Shown: in pieces, positions 35,262 through 42,689 of the stretch
How the letters are laid out: every line of letters begins with the position of its first letter
Position numbering within the stretch: position 1 is the stretch's first letter
Source of the DNA: Azospirillum sp. TSH100
GTDB lineage: Bacteria; Pseudomonadota; Alphaproteobacteria; Azospirillales; Azospirillaceae
Assembly (NCBI RefSeq): GCF_004923295.1
Contig: NZ_CP039641.1
Location: forward strand, 1-54,389
Direction: 5' to 3'
Length of the DNA stretch: 54,389 bases
Notes under the pieces: model-generated
Databases searched by the model: none
Seen by the model: only the letters and a program-made list of their open reading frames with translations
What the model was told of the DNA's origin: nothing
Translations under genes and position numbers: made by a program

Positions 35262-35302
35262 TACTATGAATTTTCATAGTACATCCGTGGTTGCAGAACC
35301 AC
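35262..35302. promoter_or_regulatory. Divergent luxR/smORF control region with two dyads
   Basis: Perfect 20-bp inverted repeat TACTATGAATTTTCATAGTA (9-bp arms, 2-base spacer) at 35262-35281, and a second perfect dyad GTGGTT-GCAG-AACCAC at 35287-35302. They lie between the luxR start (35244, minus) and the small ORF start (35328, plus). The first has the size of a lux box and contains a TACTAT on the minus strand that could serve as a -10 for luxR. Binding by the LuxR protein is inferred from position. Confidence 0.65.
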
Positions 35303-35327
35303 CGGAAATTTTCTTCGGGACCGCCCC

Positions 35328-35486
35328 ATGTCACAGCATGAAATTGAAGACACCATACGCCGGGCAGTGACCGACGTGTCCCCGGAGGATCGACGGAGAC
35401 GGGCATATGACCCTCTCCACCTCCTCTGCGCCCTGGCGATTGTGGCGATTACCGCGGTGGCTATCGTCGTCATGGTCGCCAGATAG
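35328..35486 (+). CDS. Small ORF (52 aa) divergent from luxR, predicted membrane peptide
   Basis: ATG 35328 opens a 52-codon frame: a charged helical N-terminus (EIEDTIRRAVTDVSPEDRRRR) followed by one hydrophobic helix (LHLLCALAIVAITAVAIVVM) to the C-terminus. No strong ribosome site is seen, so coding is not certain. It is transcribed away from luxR across the 20-bp palindrome and converges on the CI-like repressor gene, whose stop is 17 bases away. Small proteins in this place in Vibrio phage VP882 (Qtip, next to vqmA) act as antirepressors; this one has no visible similarity to them. Confidence 0.5.
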   Translation: MSQHEIEDTIRRAVTDVSPEDRRRRAYDPLHLLCALAIVAITAVAIVVMVAR

Positions 35487-35503
35487 GGACTCGTGCGGCA
35501 GTG

Positions 35504-35965
35504 CTATCCCTTGGCGGCGGCGAGCCGGATGACATGGGCCAGCCCCTTCAGATCGACTGCCATGGCGGTCTGCAGCCGCTGGTCGACCGCCCAGTCATGC
35601 AGGGCGAACACCAGCTCGGCAAAGCGGTCTGGGGCGAAGGTGACCCCCTCGCTGGCGATCACGGTGGCGAGGGCGCGCAGCACGTCGCGCAGGACCGCCG
35701 GCTGGACGGCCCCATCGTTGAGGCGGATCGGCAGGTTCTCCGGCGTACCGCTGCACAGCCAGGCGAAGTCGGTGCCGCTCTCCTGTGCCAGGCGCCACAA
35801 TCCCTCAATCGGGGTCTTCACCGTGCCGGCGATCCACTTGCGCAACTGCTCGGTGGTGATCCCCGCCGCCTCGGCCGCAGCCTGACGGGTTTCAAACTTA
35901 TCGGCTGTCGCAGCAATGCGCTCGCCCAGCCGCGCACGGAACTCCGTTACGTCTGACATACTCAC
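35504..35965 (-). CDS. CI-like phage repressor (HTH)
   Basis: A 153-residue protein starting at GTG 35965, seven bases after GGAGG. The N-terminal half is a helix-turn-helix of the phage repressor type: LGERIAATADKFETRQAAAEAAGITTEQLRKWIAGTVKTPIEGLWRLAQESG, quoted here only by its limits at residues about 12-65. The C-terminal part lacks a LexA/CI-like Ser-Lys self-cleavage motif, so RecA-driven inactivation is not evident. It faces the Ner-like gene across an operator-rich gap, as expected for the lysogeny maintenance repressor. Confidence 0.75.
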   Translation of the reverse strand: MSMSDVTEFRARLGERIAATADKFETRQAAAEAAGITTEQLRKWIAGTVKTPIEGLWRLAQESGTDFAWLCSGTPENLPIRLNDGAVQPAVLRDVLRALATVIASEGVTFAPDRFAELVFALHDWAVDQRLQTAMAVDLKGLAHVIRLAAAKG

Positions 35966-36120
35966 GTAATCACCTCCGCGTGCGGTTGGCGCTGTGGCGC
36001 GCCAACTTTTGTTGGTCCGTTAACTAAGTTTGCAAACTTTAGTTGGCAATTTCGATAGACGCGCCACGAAATTCTAGGTAAGGGTTCTACTCGTAGAACT
36101 ACCTGTCGACAAGAATTCCG
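35966..36120. promoter_or_regulatory. Immunity switch region with four dyads
   Basis: The gap between the divergent repressor and Ner-like genes is AT-rich and full of inverted repeats: GTTGGCGC/GCGCCAAC at 35985-36006, CCAAC-TTTT-GTTGG at 36002-36015, a bulged repeat around GTTTGCAAAC at 36022-36044, and GTTCTAC-TC-GTAGAAC at 36084-36099. GTTGG half-sites recur at 35985, 36011 and 36042. These are the likely operators for the repressor and for the Ner-like protein. Confidence 0.7.
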
Positions 36121-36555
36121 ATGGCGGCGGCAACTGCGGATTGGCCTAGGGCCAGCATCAAGGCGCGTGTGATTGAGTCCGGCAAGACGCTGCGCGAGAT
36201 CAGCGTGGACGCCGGGCTGCACCCACAAGCGGCCTCGATCGCCCTGCGTCGCCCGTGGCGTGCGGCCCAGGAGGCCGTCGCCGCGGCCATCGGTGAAAGG
36301 CCTGAGACGATCTGGCCCAGCCGCTACTCCGCCGAGGTGAAGGAGGAGGAGTGCGAGAACGGGACCAACCATCGCACACGATGTGCCCGCATTGCGGCAC
36401 CCGGTGCGCCACCGTCCGGACGCGACAGGTCACGGCTCTCTACAGGGAGGTTGTGTACCGATGCCGAAACGCGGACTGCGAGTACCTCTTCATCGCCGGC
36501 ATCACCGCGATCCGGGAAATCTGGCCGTCGAAACGGCCGAACCCAGAAATCATGA
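36121..36555 (+). CDS. Ner-like winged-helix regulator
   Basis: Residues about 7-70 match the Ner/Nlp (SfsB) DNA-binding family: DWPRASIKARVIESGKTLREISVDAGL, then LRRPWRAAQEAVAAAIGERP and the signature ETIWPSRY. In Mu, Ner represses early transcription to favour the lytic course. No stop follows the domain at the usual place, so the frame runs on to 144 residues and overlaps the next gene by 205 bases; the Ser/Arg-rich tail is probably unstructured. ATG 36121 has no good ribosome site. Confidence 0.75.
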   Translation: MAAATADWPRASIKARVIESGKTLREISVDAGLHPQAASIALRRPWRAAQEAVAAAIGERPETIWPSRYSAEVKEEECENGTNHRTRCARIAAPGAPPSGRDRSRLSTGRLCTDAETRTASTSSSPASPRSGKSGRRNGRTQKS

Positions 36556-36599
36556 TCCCGTCCGGTCAGCCGCCTGCCCGCGCTCCATCCAGGGCTTGA
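36351..36599 (+). CDS. Ogr/Delta-type zinc-finger late transcription activator
   Basis: An 82-residue protein with the exact Ogr spacing C-x2-C-x22-C-x4-C (CPHC ... CRNADC), followed by EYLFIAGITAIREIWPSKRPNPE. In P2 and P4 this family activates late promoters through the RNA polymerase alpha subunit. GTG 36351 sits four bases after AGGAGG; ATG 36381 is an alternative. It is nested in the tail of the Ner-like frame. An Ogr protein with an HK97-type head suggests modular exchange between phage types. Confidence 0.8.
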   Translation: MRERDQPSHTMCPHCGTRCATVRTRQVTALYREVVYRCRNADCEYLFIAGITAIREIWPSKRPNPEIMIPSGQPPARAPSRA

Positions 36600-36862
36600 T
36601 CGGGCGGACTCGGGCGCCTATCGTCCGTCTCGGAGCGTGGAAACTCCAAGGTCCAGAAGACGGTCGGTCGGTCCGCTATTCCGGCTCATGCACCCGGAAT
36701 CCGGGTGCGCCCTCGCTATGGCGAGAGGGCGGCGAATACAACACCCGCAAGGGGAATAAGCCCGCCTGCCTCTGGACAGGTTTCCAACCTCTCGCCGCCA
36801 GCGTGGCCGTGGAAAGCCATGCCTGCGGTGCCCGCAACGCCATCCAGAGGGCGCGAGCATGA
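36596..36862 (+). CDS. Ash-family small phage protein
   Basis: The frame beginning at TTG 36596 (overlapping the Ogr stop as TTGA) ends at 36862 and carries the Ash-type C-terminus: GEYNTRKGNKP, TGFQPLAASVAVESHACGARNAI. Only the pattern S-VAVE-ACGARN and a CTRNPG stretch support the call. The DNA encoding it has the typical perfect hairpin GCACCCGG-AAT-CCGGGTGC (36699-36717 region). Function of Ash proteins is unclear. TTG is the only start available between the Ogr stop and the conserved part. Confidence 0.55.
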   Translation: MIGRTRAPIVRLGAWKLQGPEDGRSVRYSGSCTRNPGAPSLWREGGEYNTRKGNKPACLWTGFQPLAASVAVESHACGARNAIQRARA

Positions 36863-37077
36863 CTGCCAAGACACCCGAAGACCGTCTGCGCACGGTCGAA
36901 AAGCACACCTACGACATCCAGGCCATCGCCGAGGCGCTCGAGTGCGCCAGCCAGCTCGCCCACCTGACCAACCAGTCGGGGCTGGGCTTCATGATCGGCA
37001 TCATGGCGAAGGCCCTGCAGACTGAAGCCGATGCTGTCCTGGCGGCCGCCGCGACCAAAGCTGGGGGCCAGGAATGA
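36859..37077 (+). CDS. Hypothetical protein (72 aa)
   Basis: Start and stop both overlap neighbours as ATGA, so it is part of the early operon. Helical throughout (RLRTVEKHTYDIQAIAEALECASQLAHL; IGIMAKALQTEADAVLAAAA). No family recognised. Confidence 0.6.
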   Translation: MTAKTPEDRLRTVEKHTYDIQAIAEALECASQLAHLTNQSGLGFMIGIMAKALQTEADAVLAAAATKAGGQE

Positions 37078-37865
37078 GCGCGCACCTGACACCTTTCCTG
37101 TTCGAGGAAAATCATCTTCTTCGTTCGCTGATGATCGATGACGAACCATGGTTCGTGGCCGTGGACGTCTGCAGAGCGCTGGGGATTGCCAACAGCCGCG
37201 ATGCCGTCAACAAGCTTGATGACGATGAAAAGGGTGTCGGTTTAACCGACACCCCTGGTGGCCAGCAGGAAATGGCCGTCATCAGCGAAAGCGGTCTTTA
37301 CACAGTCATCCTTCGGAGCCGCGACGCAACAACGCCGGGTACCCTGTCCCATCGATTTCGGCGATGGGTCACCGCCGAGGTGCTGCCGGCGATCCGCAGG
37401 ACTGGGGCCTTCCGGCCCCAGCCCCAGCCGCTCGATCTCGAGGCCCGGCGCGAAGCCACGCGCTTGGCGCGCGAGCTGGTCAAGGAAACCAACCCGGCAA
37501 TCCGCCGCATGCTCCACGCCATGCTGGTGGACACCACCGCGCGCATCGGCGTGGCGGCGCCGGCGCTGGAAGCCCTCGGCCGCGACGGTCCCTCCCCTTC
37601 GCCTCTGGCCGCCCAGCTCTTCCTGGCGATCCGCGCGGCCGAGGGCCGCGGCCTGCGGCTGAACCACTCGGCCGACCCGACGCTGCTGGCGGTGAACCTG
37701 AACGAGCTGAACCGCCACGCCGCCTCCGGCGCCCTGGCGATCGGCGCCAACGGCGATATGCGCCGCGCCCTGAAGCGGGAAAGCCGCTTCCGCGGCATCC
37801 GGACAGTCCGCAGCCGGATCACCGGCGCAACGATCAAGGCCTGGGTGTTCGCCCACGATGAATGA
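37074..37865 (+). CDS. BRO-N domain protein, putative antirepressor
   Basis: A 263-residue protein. Residues about 8-115 are a BRO-N domain: FLFEENHLLRSLMIDDEPWFVAVDVCRALGI (quoted by its ends FLFEEN and CRALGI), DEKGV, ISESGLYTVILRSR and FRRWVTAEVLPAIRRTG. Such N-domains occur in phage antirepressors and early regulators. The C-terminal half is helical and unlike the usual KilA-C or ANT domains. It overlaps the primase gene by eight bases. Confidence 0.8.
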   Translation: MSAHLTPFLFEENHLLRSLMIDDEPWFVAVDVCRALGIANSRDAVNKLDDDEKGVGLTDTPGGQQEMAVISESGLYTVILRSRDATTPGTLSHRFRRWVTAEVLPAIRRTGAFRPQPQPLDLEARREATRLARELVKETNPAIRRMLHAMLVDTTARIGVAAPALEALGRDGPSPSPLAAQLFLAIRAAEGRGLRLNHSADPTLLAVNLNELNRHAASGALAIGANGDMRRALKRESRFRGIRTVRSRITGATIKAWVFAHDE

Positions 37866-40500
37866 AGACATCGCTGTTGAGATTGTCGCCCGGCTGAAGA
37901 GGGACTTCGGCTTTCGGGAGACGAAAGGATTCCTGCGGCGCGGGACATGCCCCAGCTGCGGGAAGAAGGAACTGTTCTGCAGCGCCACCCAGCCCTGGGT
38001 GATCCGCTGCAACAGGGAAAATAAGTGTTCCTGGTCGCAGACAGCGCGCGACTTGTACCCCGATGCCTTCGGCCGGATCAATGAGCGCTTCCCGAGTACC
38101 ACGGAAGCGCCCAACGCCACGGCCGACGCCTACATGTCCCATGTCCGCCATCTGGACATCCGGGGCATCCGTAGCTGGTACCGCCAGGGTCATTTCCGGC
38201 ACAAGTACGGCAACCGGACGACGGCCACCGTTGTCTTCGACGTCGCCGAAGGCATCTGGATGGAGCGGCTGATCGAGCCAGTCACCATCCAGGAGCCTGG
38301 GGACGAGCCGGAGAAGCGCAAGGCCCACTTCGTCGGCAAGCATGGCGGGCTGTGGTGGCAGCCGCCCGACCTGCAGCTGGTCGACGGCGAGGAGCTGTGG
38401 CTGGTCGAGGGCTGCATCGACGCCATCGCCCTGGCGCTGAACGGCATCAAAGCGGTGGCCACCCTGTCCGCCGGCAACTATCCGGCCAAGATGCTGGCGG
38501 CCCTGGCAGAGCGGGGCATCCGCCCCACCCTGGTCTGGGCGCTGGACAATGACCGGACCGGTCGGAAATACACCCAGGCCCACGTCAAGGCTGCCCGCGA
38601 GGCCGGCTTCTGCTGCAAGGCCGCGCTGATCCCCCAGCACGGCCAAGCCAAGCGGGACTGGAACGACGTCCACAACGCCGGCGAACTGGAGGAGCAGGAC
38701 CTCCTCACCTATCGCTATCACGGCGATCTGCTGCTGGCGCCCAGCGCCCATGAGGCCGGCCTGCTGACCTGGCAGCACTCGAAGAAGAAGCTGGGCAGCT
38801 TCTCGCTGGAGTTCGGGACCCGCACCTGGTGGTGGCACCTGCCCGAAGACACCTTCATGCGCCTGCGCAAGGAGCTGATGGAGGCAGAGGACCCGCTGAC
38901 CTCGGAGGAGGCTGATTACGAGGCGGCCCGGCGCTGTGGACAGGTCAACGACATCGCCAACTGCACATTCCAGTTCCTGTATTTCCAGAAGCTCGAACTG
39001 ACCAACGAGTCCTGGTACTACGCCCGCATCCGCTTCCCCCATGGCGTCTACGAGATCAAGGACACCTTCACCGGCGCCCAGGTGGCGAGTGGGTCGGAGT
39101 TCAAGAAGCGGCTGCTCGGCATCGCACCGGGCGCGCTGTTCACCGGCGCCACATGGCAGCTGAACTGGATCATCAAGCACCACCTGGACGCCATCCGGAT
39201 CGTCCAAACCGTCGATTTCATCGGCTATTCGAAAGAGCACCGGGCCTGGATTTTCAACGATCTGGCGGTGACCGGCGCCAAGGTCTACCCGATCAACGAT
39301 GAAGACTTCTTCGAGATCGGCAAGCTGTCGGTGAAGTCGCTCAACCAGTCGCTGAAGCTGCACATCGGCACCCAGCGCAGTTACCGCTCGGACTGGATCG
39401 AGCTGGTGTGGGAGGCCTTCGGGCCGCGCGGCATCGTGGCGGCCGCCTTCTGGCTCGGCTCCCTGTTCGCCGAGCAGATCCGGGAGCTGCACAAGTCCTA
39501 CCCGTTTCTCGAGGTGGTCGGCGAGGCCGGCGCCGGCAAATCCACCCTTATCGAGTTCCTGTGGAAGCTGGTCGGCCGCAACGATTACGAGGGCTTCGAC
39601 CCCAACAAATCGACCCTCGCGGCCCGCGCCCGCATCATGTCGCAGGTGGCCAACCTGCCGGTCTGCCTGATCGAGTCCGACCGCGGCGACGATGCCAAGC
39701 AGAAGCAGTTCGATTGGGACGAGCTGAAGACGGCCTACAACGGCCGCGCCAGCCGCGCCCGCGGCGTCGCCAACGGCGGCAACGACACCAACGAGCCGGC
39801 TTTCCGCGGCTCGGTTGTCGTCAGCCAGAACGCGCCGGTGAACGCCTCCGAGGCGATCATGCAGCGCCTGATCCATCTGAAGTTCCGCACCGGCGGCCAC
39901 ACCCGGCAGAGCAAGGTGGCGGCCGACACCCTCGCCTCGATGCCGGTGGAGGAGGTGTCCTATTTCGCCCTCCAGGCCACCCTGGCCGAGGACAAGGTGA
40001 TGCGGACGGTCGCCGAAAAGACGCCGGACTATGAGGCGGAGCTGGGCAAGCACCCGGAAATCCGCTCCAACCGCATCGCGAAGAACCATGGCCAGCTGAT
40101 GGCGCTGGTCGACGCGCTCGCCGATCTGACCGGGATGGAACACGACTGGCGGGACAAGACACTGGCCCTGCTGGTGGAGTCCGCGGTCGAGCGCCAGCAG
40201 GCAATCGCCAGCGACCATCCCATTGTGGACGAGTTCTGGGACGCGGTGGAGTTCATGGGCTTGGCCGCCCTCGATCATGCCCGCAGCAAGGACGGCATCA
40301 TCGCGCTCAACCTCAACCAGGTGATGGCCCAGGCCCAGAAGGCCGGGCAGGCCATGCCCACGCTGCTCGAGCTGAAGCGGCACCTGAAGGACGCGCGGTC
40401 GCGTCCCTTCATCGAAATCAAGACGGTCCGCTCGGAGCTGCCCGGCTTCGAGACCGTCAAGTGCTGGATTTTCAAGGCTCCGAAGGAGGATCGGCTGTGA
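37858..40500 (+). CDS. Replicative primase-helicase (Toprim + AAA/SF3-like)
   Basis: An 880-residue protein. N-terminal zinc finger C31-x2-C34 ... C51-x5-C57; a Toprim region with E of LVEGCIDAIAL near residue 183 and LDNDRTG; a Walker A, GEAGAGKST, with K561; and an acidic LIESDRGDD that may serve as Walker B. It would prime and unwind DNA for lytic-phase replication, independent of the RepA plasmid origin. The fused layout resembles phage gp4-like or DUF927-type proteins. The GTGA overlap with the next gene implies coupling. Confidence 0.82.
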   Translation: MNEDIAVEIVARLKRDFGFRETKGFLRRGTCPSCGKKELFCSATQPWVIRCNRENKCSWSQTARDLYPDAFGRINERFPSTTEAPNATADAYMSHVRHLDIRGIRSWYRQGHFRHKYGNRTTATVVFDVAEGIWMERLIEPVTIQEPGDEPEKRKAHFVGKHGGLWWQPPDLQLVDGEELWLVEGCIDAIALALNGIKAVATLSAGNYPAKMLAALAERGIRPTLVWALDNDRTGRKYTQAHVKAAREAGFCCKAALIPQHGQAKRDWNDVHNAGELEEQDLLTYRYHGDLLLAPSAHEAGLLTWQHSKKKLGSFSLEFGTRTWWWHLPEDTFMRLRKELMEAEDPLTSEEADYEAARRCGQVNDIANCTFQFLYFQKLELTNESWYYARIRFPHGVYEIKDTFTGAQVASGSEFKKRLLGIAPGALFTGATWQLNWIIKHHLDAIRIVQTVDFIGYSKEHRAWIFNDLAVTGAKVYPINDEDFFEIGKLSVKSLNQSLKLHIGTQRSYRSDWIELVWEAFGPRGIVAAAFWLGSLFAEQIRELHKSYPFLEVVGEAGAGKSTLIEFLWKLVGRNDYEGFDPNKSTLAARARIMSQVANLPVCLIESDRGDDAKQKQFDWDELKTAYNGRASRARGVANGGNDTNEPAFRGSVVVSQNAPVNASEAIMQRLIHLKFRTGGHTRQSKVAADTLASMPVEEVSYFALQATLAEDKVMRTVAEKTPDYEAELGKHPEIRSNRIAKNHGQLMALVDALADLTGMEHDWRDKTLALLVESAVERQQAIASDHPIVDEFWDAVEFMGLAALDHARSKDGIIALNLNQVMAQAQKAGQAMPTLLELKRHLKDARSRPFIEIKTVRSELPGFETVKCWIFKAPKEDRL

Positions 40501-40793
40501 CGGAGACGATGATCTCGCTGGTCGGCATCGAGGGCCGACACATGGTGGCGGTGATGGAGGATGCCGCCGGCATCCCCCGGGCCGTCGAGTGCCGCATCAG
40601 CGCCGCCGGCGCGGTGGAGACGAACGGGGCGCCGGTCGACCTCGACGCCACCATCGAGGAGGCCAAGCTGTTCCTGGCCGGCAAGGAGCCGCACGGGCCG
40701 GTGACCGCCCAGCTCCGCCGGCTTGCTGTCGCCCTGCTGGGCGTCGCCGGCGCCCTCGATGCCGTCGCTGCTGGGGGCCACCATGCCGGATGA
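40497..40793 (+). CDS. Hypothetical protein (98 aa)
   Basis: Starts at GTG 40497 overlapping the primase stop. It has a strand-rich first half (MISLVGIEGRHMVAVMEDAAG) and a helical second half (TIEEAKLFLAGKEPH; LRRLAVALLGVAGALDAVAAGG). No family recognised. The end overlaps the methyltransferase start. Confidence 0.55.
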   Translation: MTETMISLVGIEGRHMVAVMEDAAGIPRAVECRISAAGAVETNGAPVDLDATIEEAKLFLAGKEPHGPVTAQLRRLAVALLGVAGALDAVAAGGHHAG

Positions 40794-41511
40794 CACCGCC
40801 CTGCCCGTCCCGGCGGCCGACGTCGTCGCCACCTCGATCCCGCGGCCGCTCGATGATCACTACCGCTCGCCGCCGGAGTGCATGCGCGCCCTCATGTCGA
40901 TGGTCGACCTGTCGGCCGGCCTGCACGAGTGCTGCGCCGGCGACGGCATCCTGGCGGCCGTGGCGGCCGACCAGCTCGGCGCCGACACCGTCACCGCCTC
41001 CACCATCGTCCCGCCGGCGGAAACCTATTTCGCGGTCGAGAAGCAGGACTTCCTGGAGGTGACCACGCTGCGCCGGCCCTGGATCGTCACCAACCCGCCC
41101 TACAGCAAGATGGGCGGGAAGACGCTGCGCAACGCCGGCGCCGCGGTGGCCATCATCAGCCACGCCCTGCAGCTGCTCGAGGACGCCGGCGACGAGGCCC
41201 AGGGGCTGTGCTGCCTGATGGACGTCCGCTTCGCCCTGTCCGAGGCCCGCAACAAGCCGGGCGCGCTGCTCTACGAGCGCCCGGCGACCTTCATCCACGG
41301 CTTCCAGGATCGGGTGACGATGTACCCGGCCGGGACGCCGATGGACGTCCGACTGCGCAACGGGACCAGCAGCTACGGCTGGCTGGTCTGGCTGCCGCCG
41401 TTCCGCCGGCCCGGTGGCCACAGCCTGTTCACCTCGGCGCTGAACAGCCGCGCCCACCGCCAGGTCGGCGACCGGGAACGCTTCCGGTTGCCGCTGATAC
41501 GCAGCCGCTAA
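40783..41511 (+). CDS. DNA adenine methyltransferase-like protein
   Basis: A 242-residue class I methyltransferase. SAM-binding motif I is ECCAGDGILAAV, and motif IV is the N6-adenine type NPPY in IVTNPPYSKMGG. The expected SPPE start (YRSPPECMRALM) is also present. Phage enzymes of this kind methylate genomic DNA and can block host restriction. No partner endonuclease is seen nearby. Target sequence unknown. Confidence 0.78.
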   Translation: MPDDTALPVPAADVVATSIPRPLDDHYRSPPECMRALMSMVDLSAGLHECCAGDGILAAVAADQLGADTVTASTIVPPAETYFAVEKQDFLEVTTLRRPWIVTNPPYSKMGGKTLRNAGAAVAIISHALQLLEDAGDEAQGLCCLMDVRFALSEARNKPGALLYERPATFIHGFQDRVTMYPAGTPMDVRLRNGTSSYGWLVWLPPFRRPGGHSLFTSALNSRAHRQVGDRERFRLPLIRSR

Positions 41512-41544
41512 CTGGCATTTCAACGACATTCGAGGGGGGCTTCG

Positions 41545-42123
41545 ATGATCCGCTATAAGGAACCCGTTTCCGGTCTGATCCAGTGCGCCTTGGGCGAGTT
41601 CCCCAGCCTCAGCGTCAAGGTGATGTTGGTCGCCGGCATGGCCGACCAAGAAGGCGCATGGGGTCAGACTTGGTGGCCGGATGCATCTGGGGAGCTTCAC
41701 CCGGACTGGGAGGCCGGCATTGACGCGCTGATCCAGATCGACGGGGGAGCGCCTTATTACGCCATCCCGGACATCCTGGCTCATGAGTTGGCCCATGCTG
41801 TGGCAGGACCGGATGGTGGCCATGGCGACGTCTTCGCCGATGCCTATCTGCGCATCCACAAAGCGTTCTGCCGGGCCGCCGGTCAGGAGCCGACGCCCGA
41901 GCAGCTGGCAGAGTTGCACGAGCTGATCGACTGCGCCCGCACCGGTCGGCCGTTCGGCACGGAACCGGCTTCCGATCTGGTCGGAGAGCTGAACACCGCG
42001 ATCGACTTCGCCATCAACCATCCAGACGGCGATGCCGGTGGCATTGCTTTTCTGCGGCAATGGACCTTCGGGGACCAGGAAGCAATCAGCGCGATCGAAA
42101 ATAGGGGAGTTCGGAATGCCTGA
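41545..42123 (+). CDS. SprT-like zinc metalloprotease
   Basis: A 192-residue protein with a zinc-protease motif H80-E-L-A-H84 and a third likely ligand H93 in GGHGDVFADAY. This HExxH plus HGxxF arrangement resembles SprT/Spartan-type proteases, which cut DNA-bound proteins; substrate here is unknown. A clear ribosome site (GAGGGGGG) precedes ATG 41545 after a 33-base gap, so it may begin a new translation unit. Confidence 0.6.
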   Translation: MIRYKEPVSGLIQCALGEFPSLSVKVMLVAGMADQEGAWGQTWWPDASGELHPDWEAGIDALIQIDGGAPYYAIPDILAHELAHAVAGPDGGHGDVFADAYLRIHKAFCRAAGQEPTPEQLAELHELIDCARTGRPFGTEPASDLVGELNTAIDFAINHPDGDAGGIAFLRQWTFGDQEAISAIENRGVRNA

Positions 42124-42523
42124 GACCATATCCGCCAGGGAAGATGCTGCCCTCGGCTTTGACCCGTTCGACGGCGATTATGGTGACGGCGAAACCCGCA
42201 TCATCGACGCGATTGTGGAAGCGCCGGAGCCTGTCCGCTGCCACATCTGCGCCGGCCCGATCAAGCCGGGTACAAAGGTCCGCCGCATCGTTGAGACCAG
42301 CGCCGATCTGGAGGACATACCGGAATTCGGTAGCGACTGCGTCACGAAAGCCGATCTGGCCACCTACGAGCGCAGCCGTTCCGAATACCTGATCTGCGAG
42401 CCCTGCTGCGATGCCGCGCGCAAGGACAACGCTGACGAGAGCGGCGAAGGCGACCGGCTGGACCGCCGCTACGCTCTTGGCGAACGTCGCCGGCGGAAAG
42501 GGAAAAGCCATGAGCGCCCCTGA
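42116..42523 (+). CDS. Cysteine-rich hypothetical protein (135 aa)
   Basis: ATG 42116 overlaps the protease stop. Two Cys pairs (CHIC and, 60 residues on, CEPCC) could bind one zinc ion. The N-terminus is acidic and the C-terminus basic (ERRRRKGKSHERP). No family recognised. Confidence 0.55.
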   Translation: MPETISAREDAALGFDPFDGDYGDGETRIIDAIVEAPEPVRCHICAGPIKPGTKVRRIVETSADLEDIPEFGSDCVTKADLATYERSRSEYLICEPCCDAARKDNADESGEGDRLDRRYALGERRRRKGKSHERP

Positions 42524-42689
42524 CGACTTATCCCCTGCGGCACAAGCTCTGCTCGACCGCTATGGGTTCGCGGATGGCGATGAATGCCGACGCAGCCCGC
42601 ATGGGCACCATGAAGGCAAGTTCGGCGAGGACGGCGAGCGCCGGTGCTTCTGGTGCGGCCGGGTGATGGAAGAGGACGATCCATCATGA
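42510..42689 (+). CDS. Small CxxC protein (59 aa)
   Basis: Overlaps the previous gene by 14 bases and the next by four. Short helical start (LSPAAQALLDRYGF), a His-rich middle (PHGHHEGKF) and a CFWCGR motif. Possibly zinc-binding. No family recognised. Confidence 0.5.
   Translation: MSAPDDLSPAAQALLDRYGFADGDECRRSPHGHHEGKFGEDGERRCFWCGRVMEEDDPS

Noticed and set aside
35245..35406. Longer luxR form starting at 35406
   Set aside because: It would add 54 residues not found in the family, overlap the divergent ORF and read through the 20-bp palindrome. ATG 35244 has a ribosome site and gives normal length.
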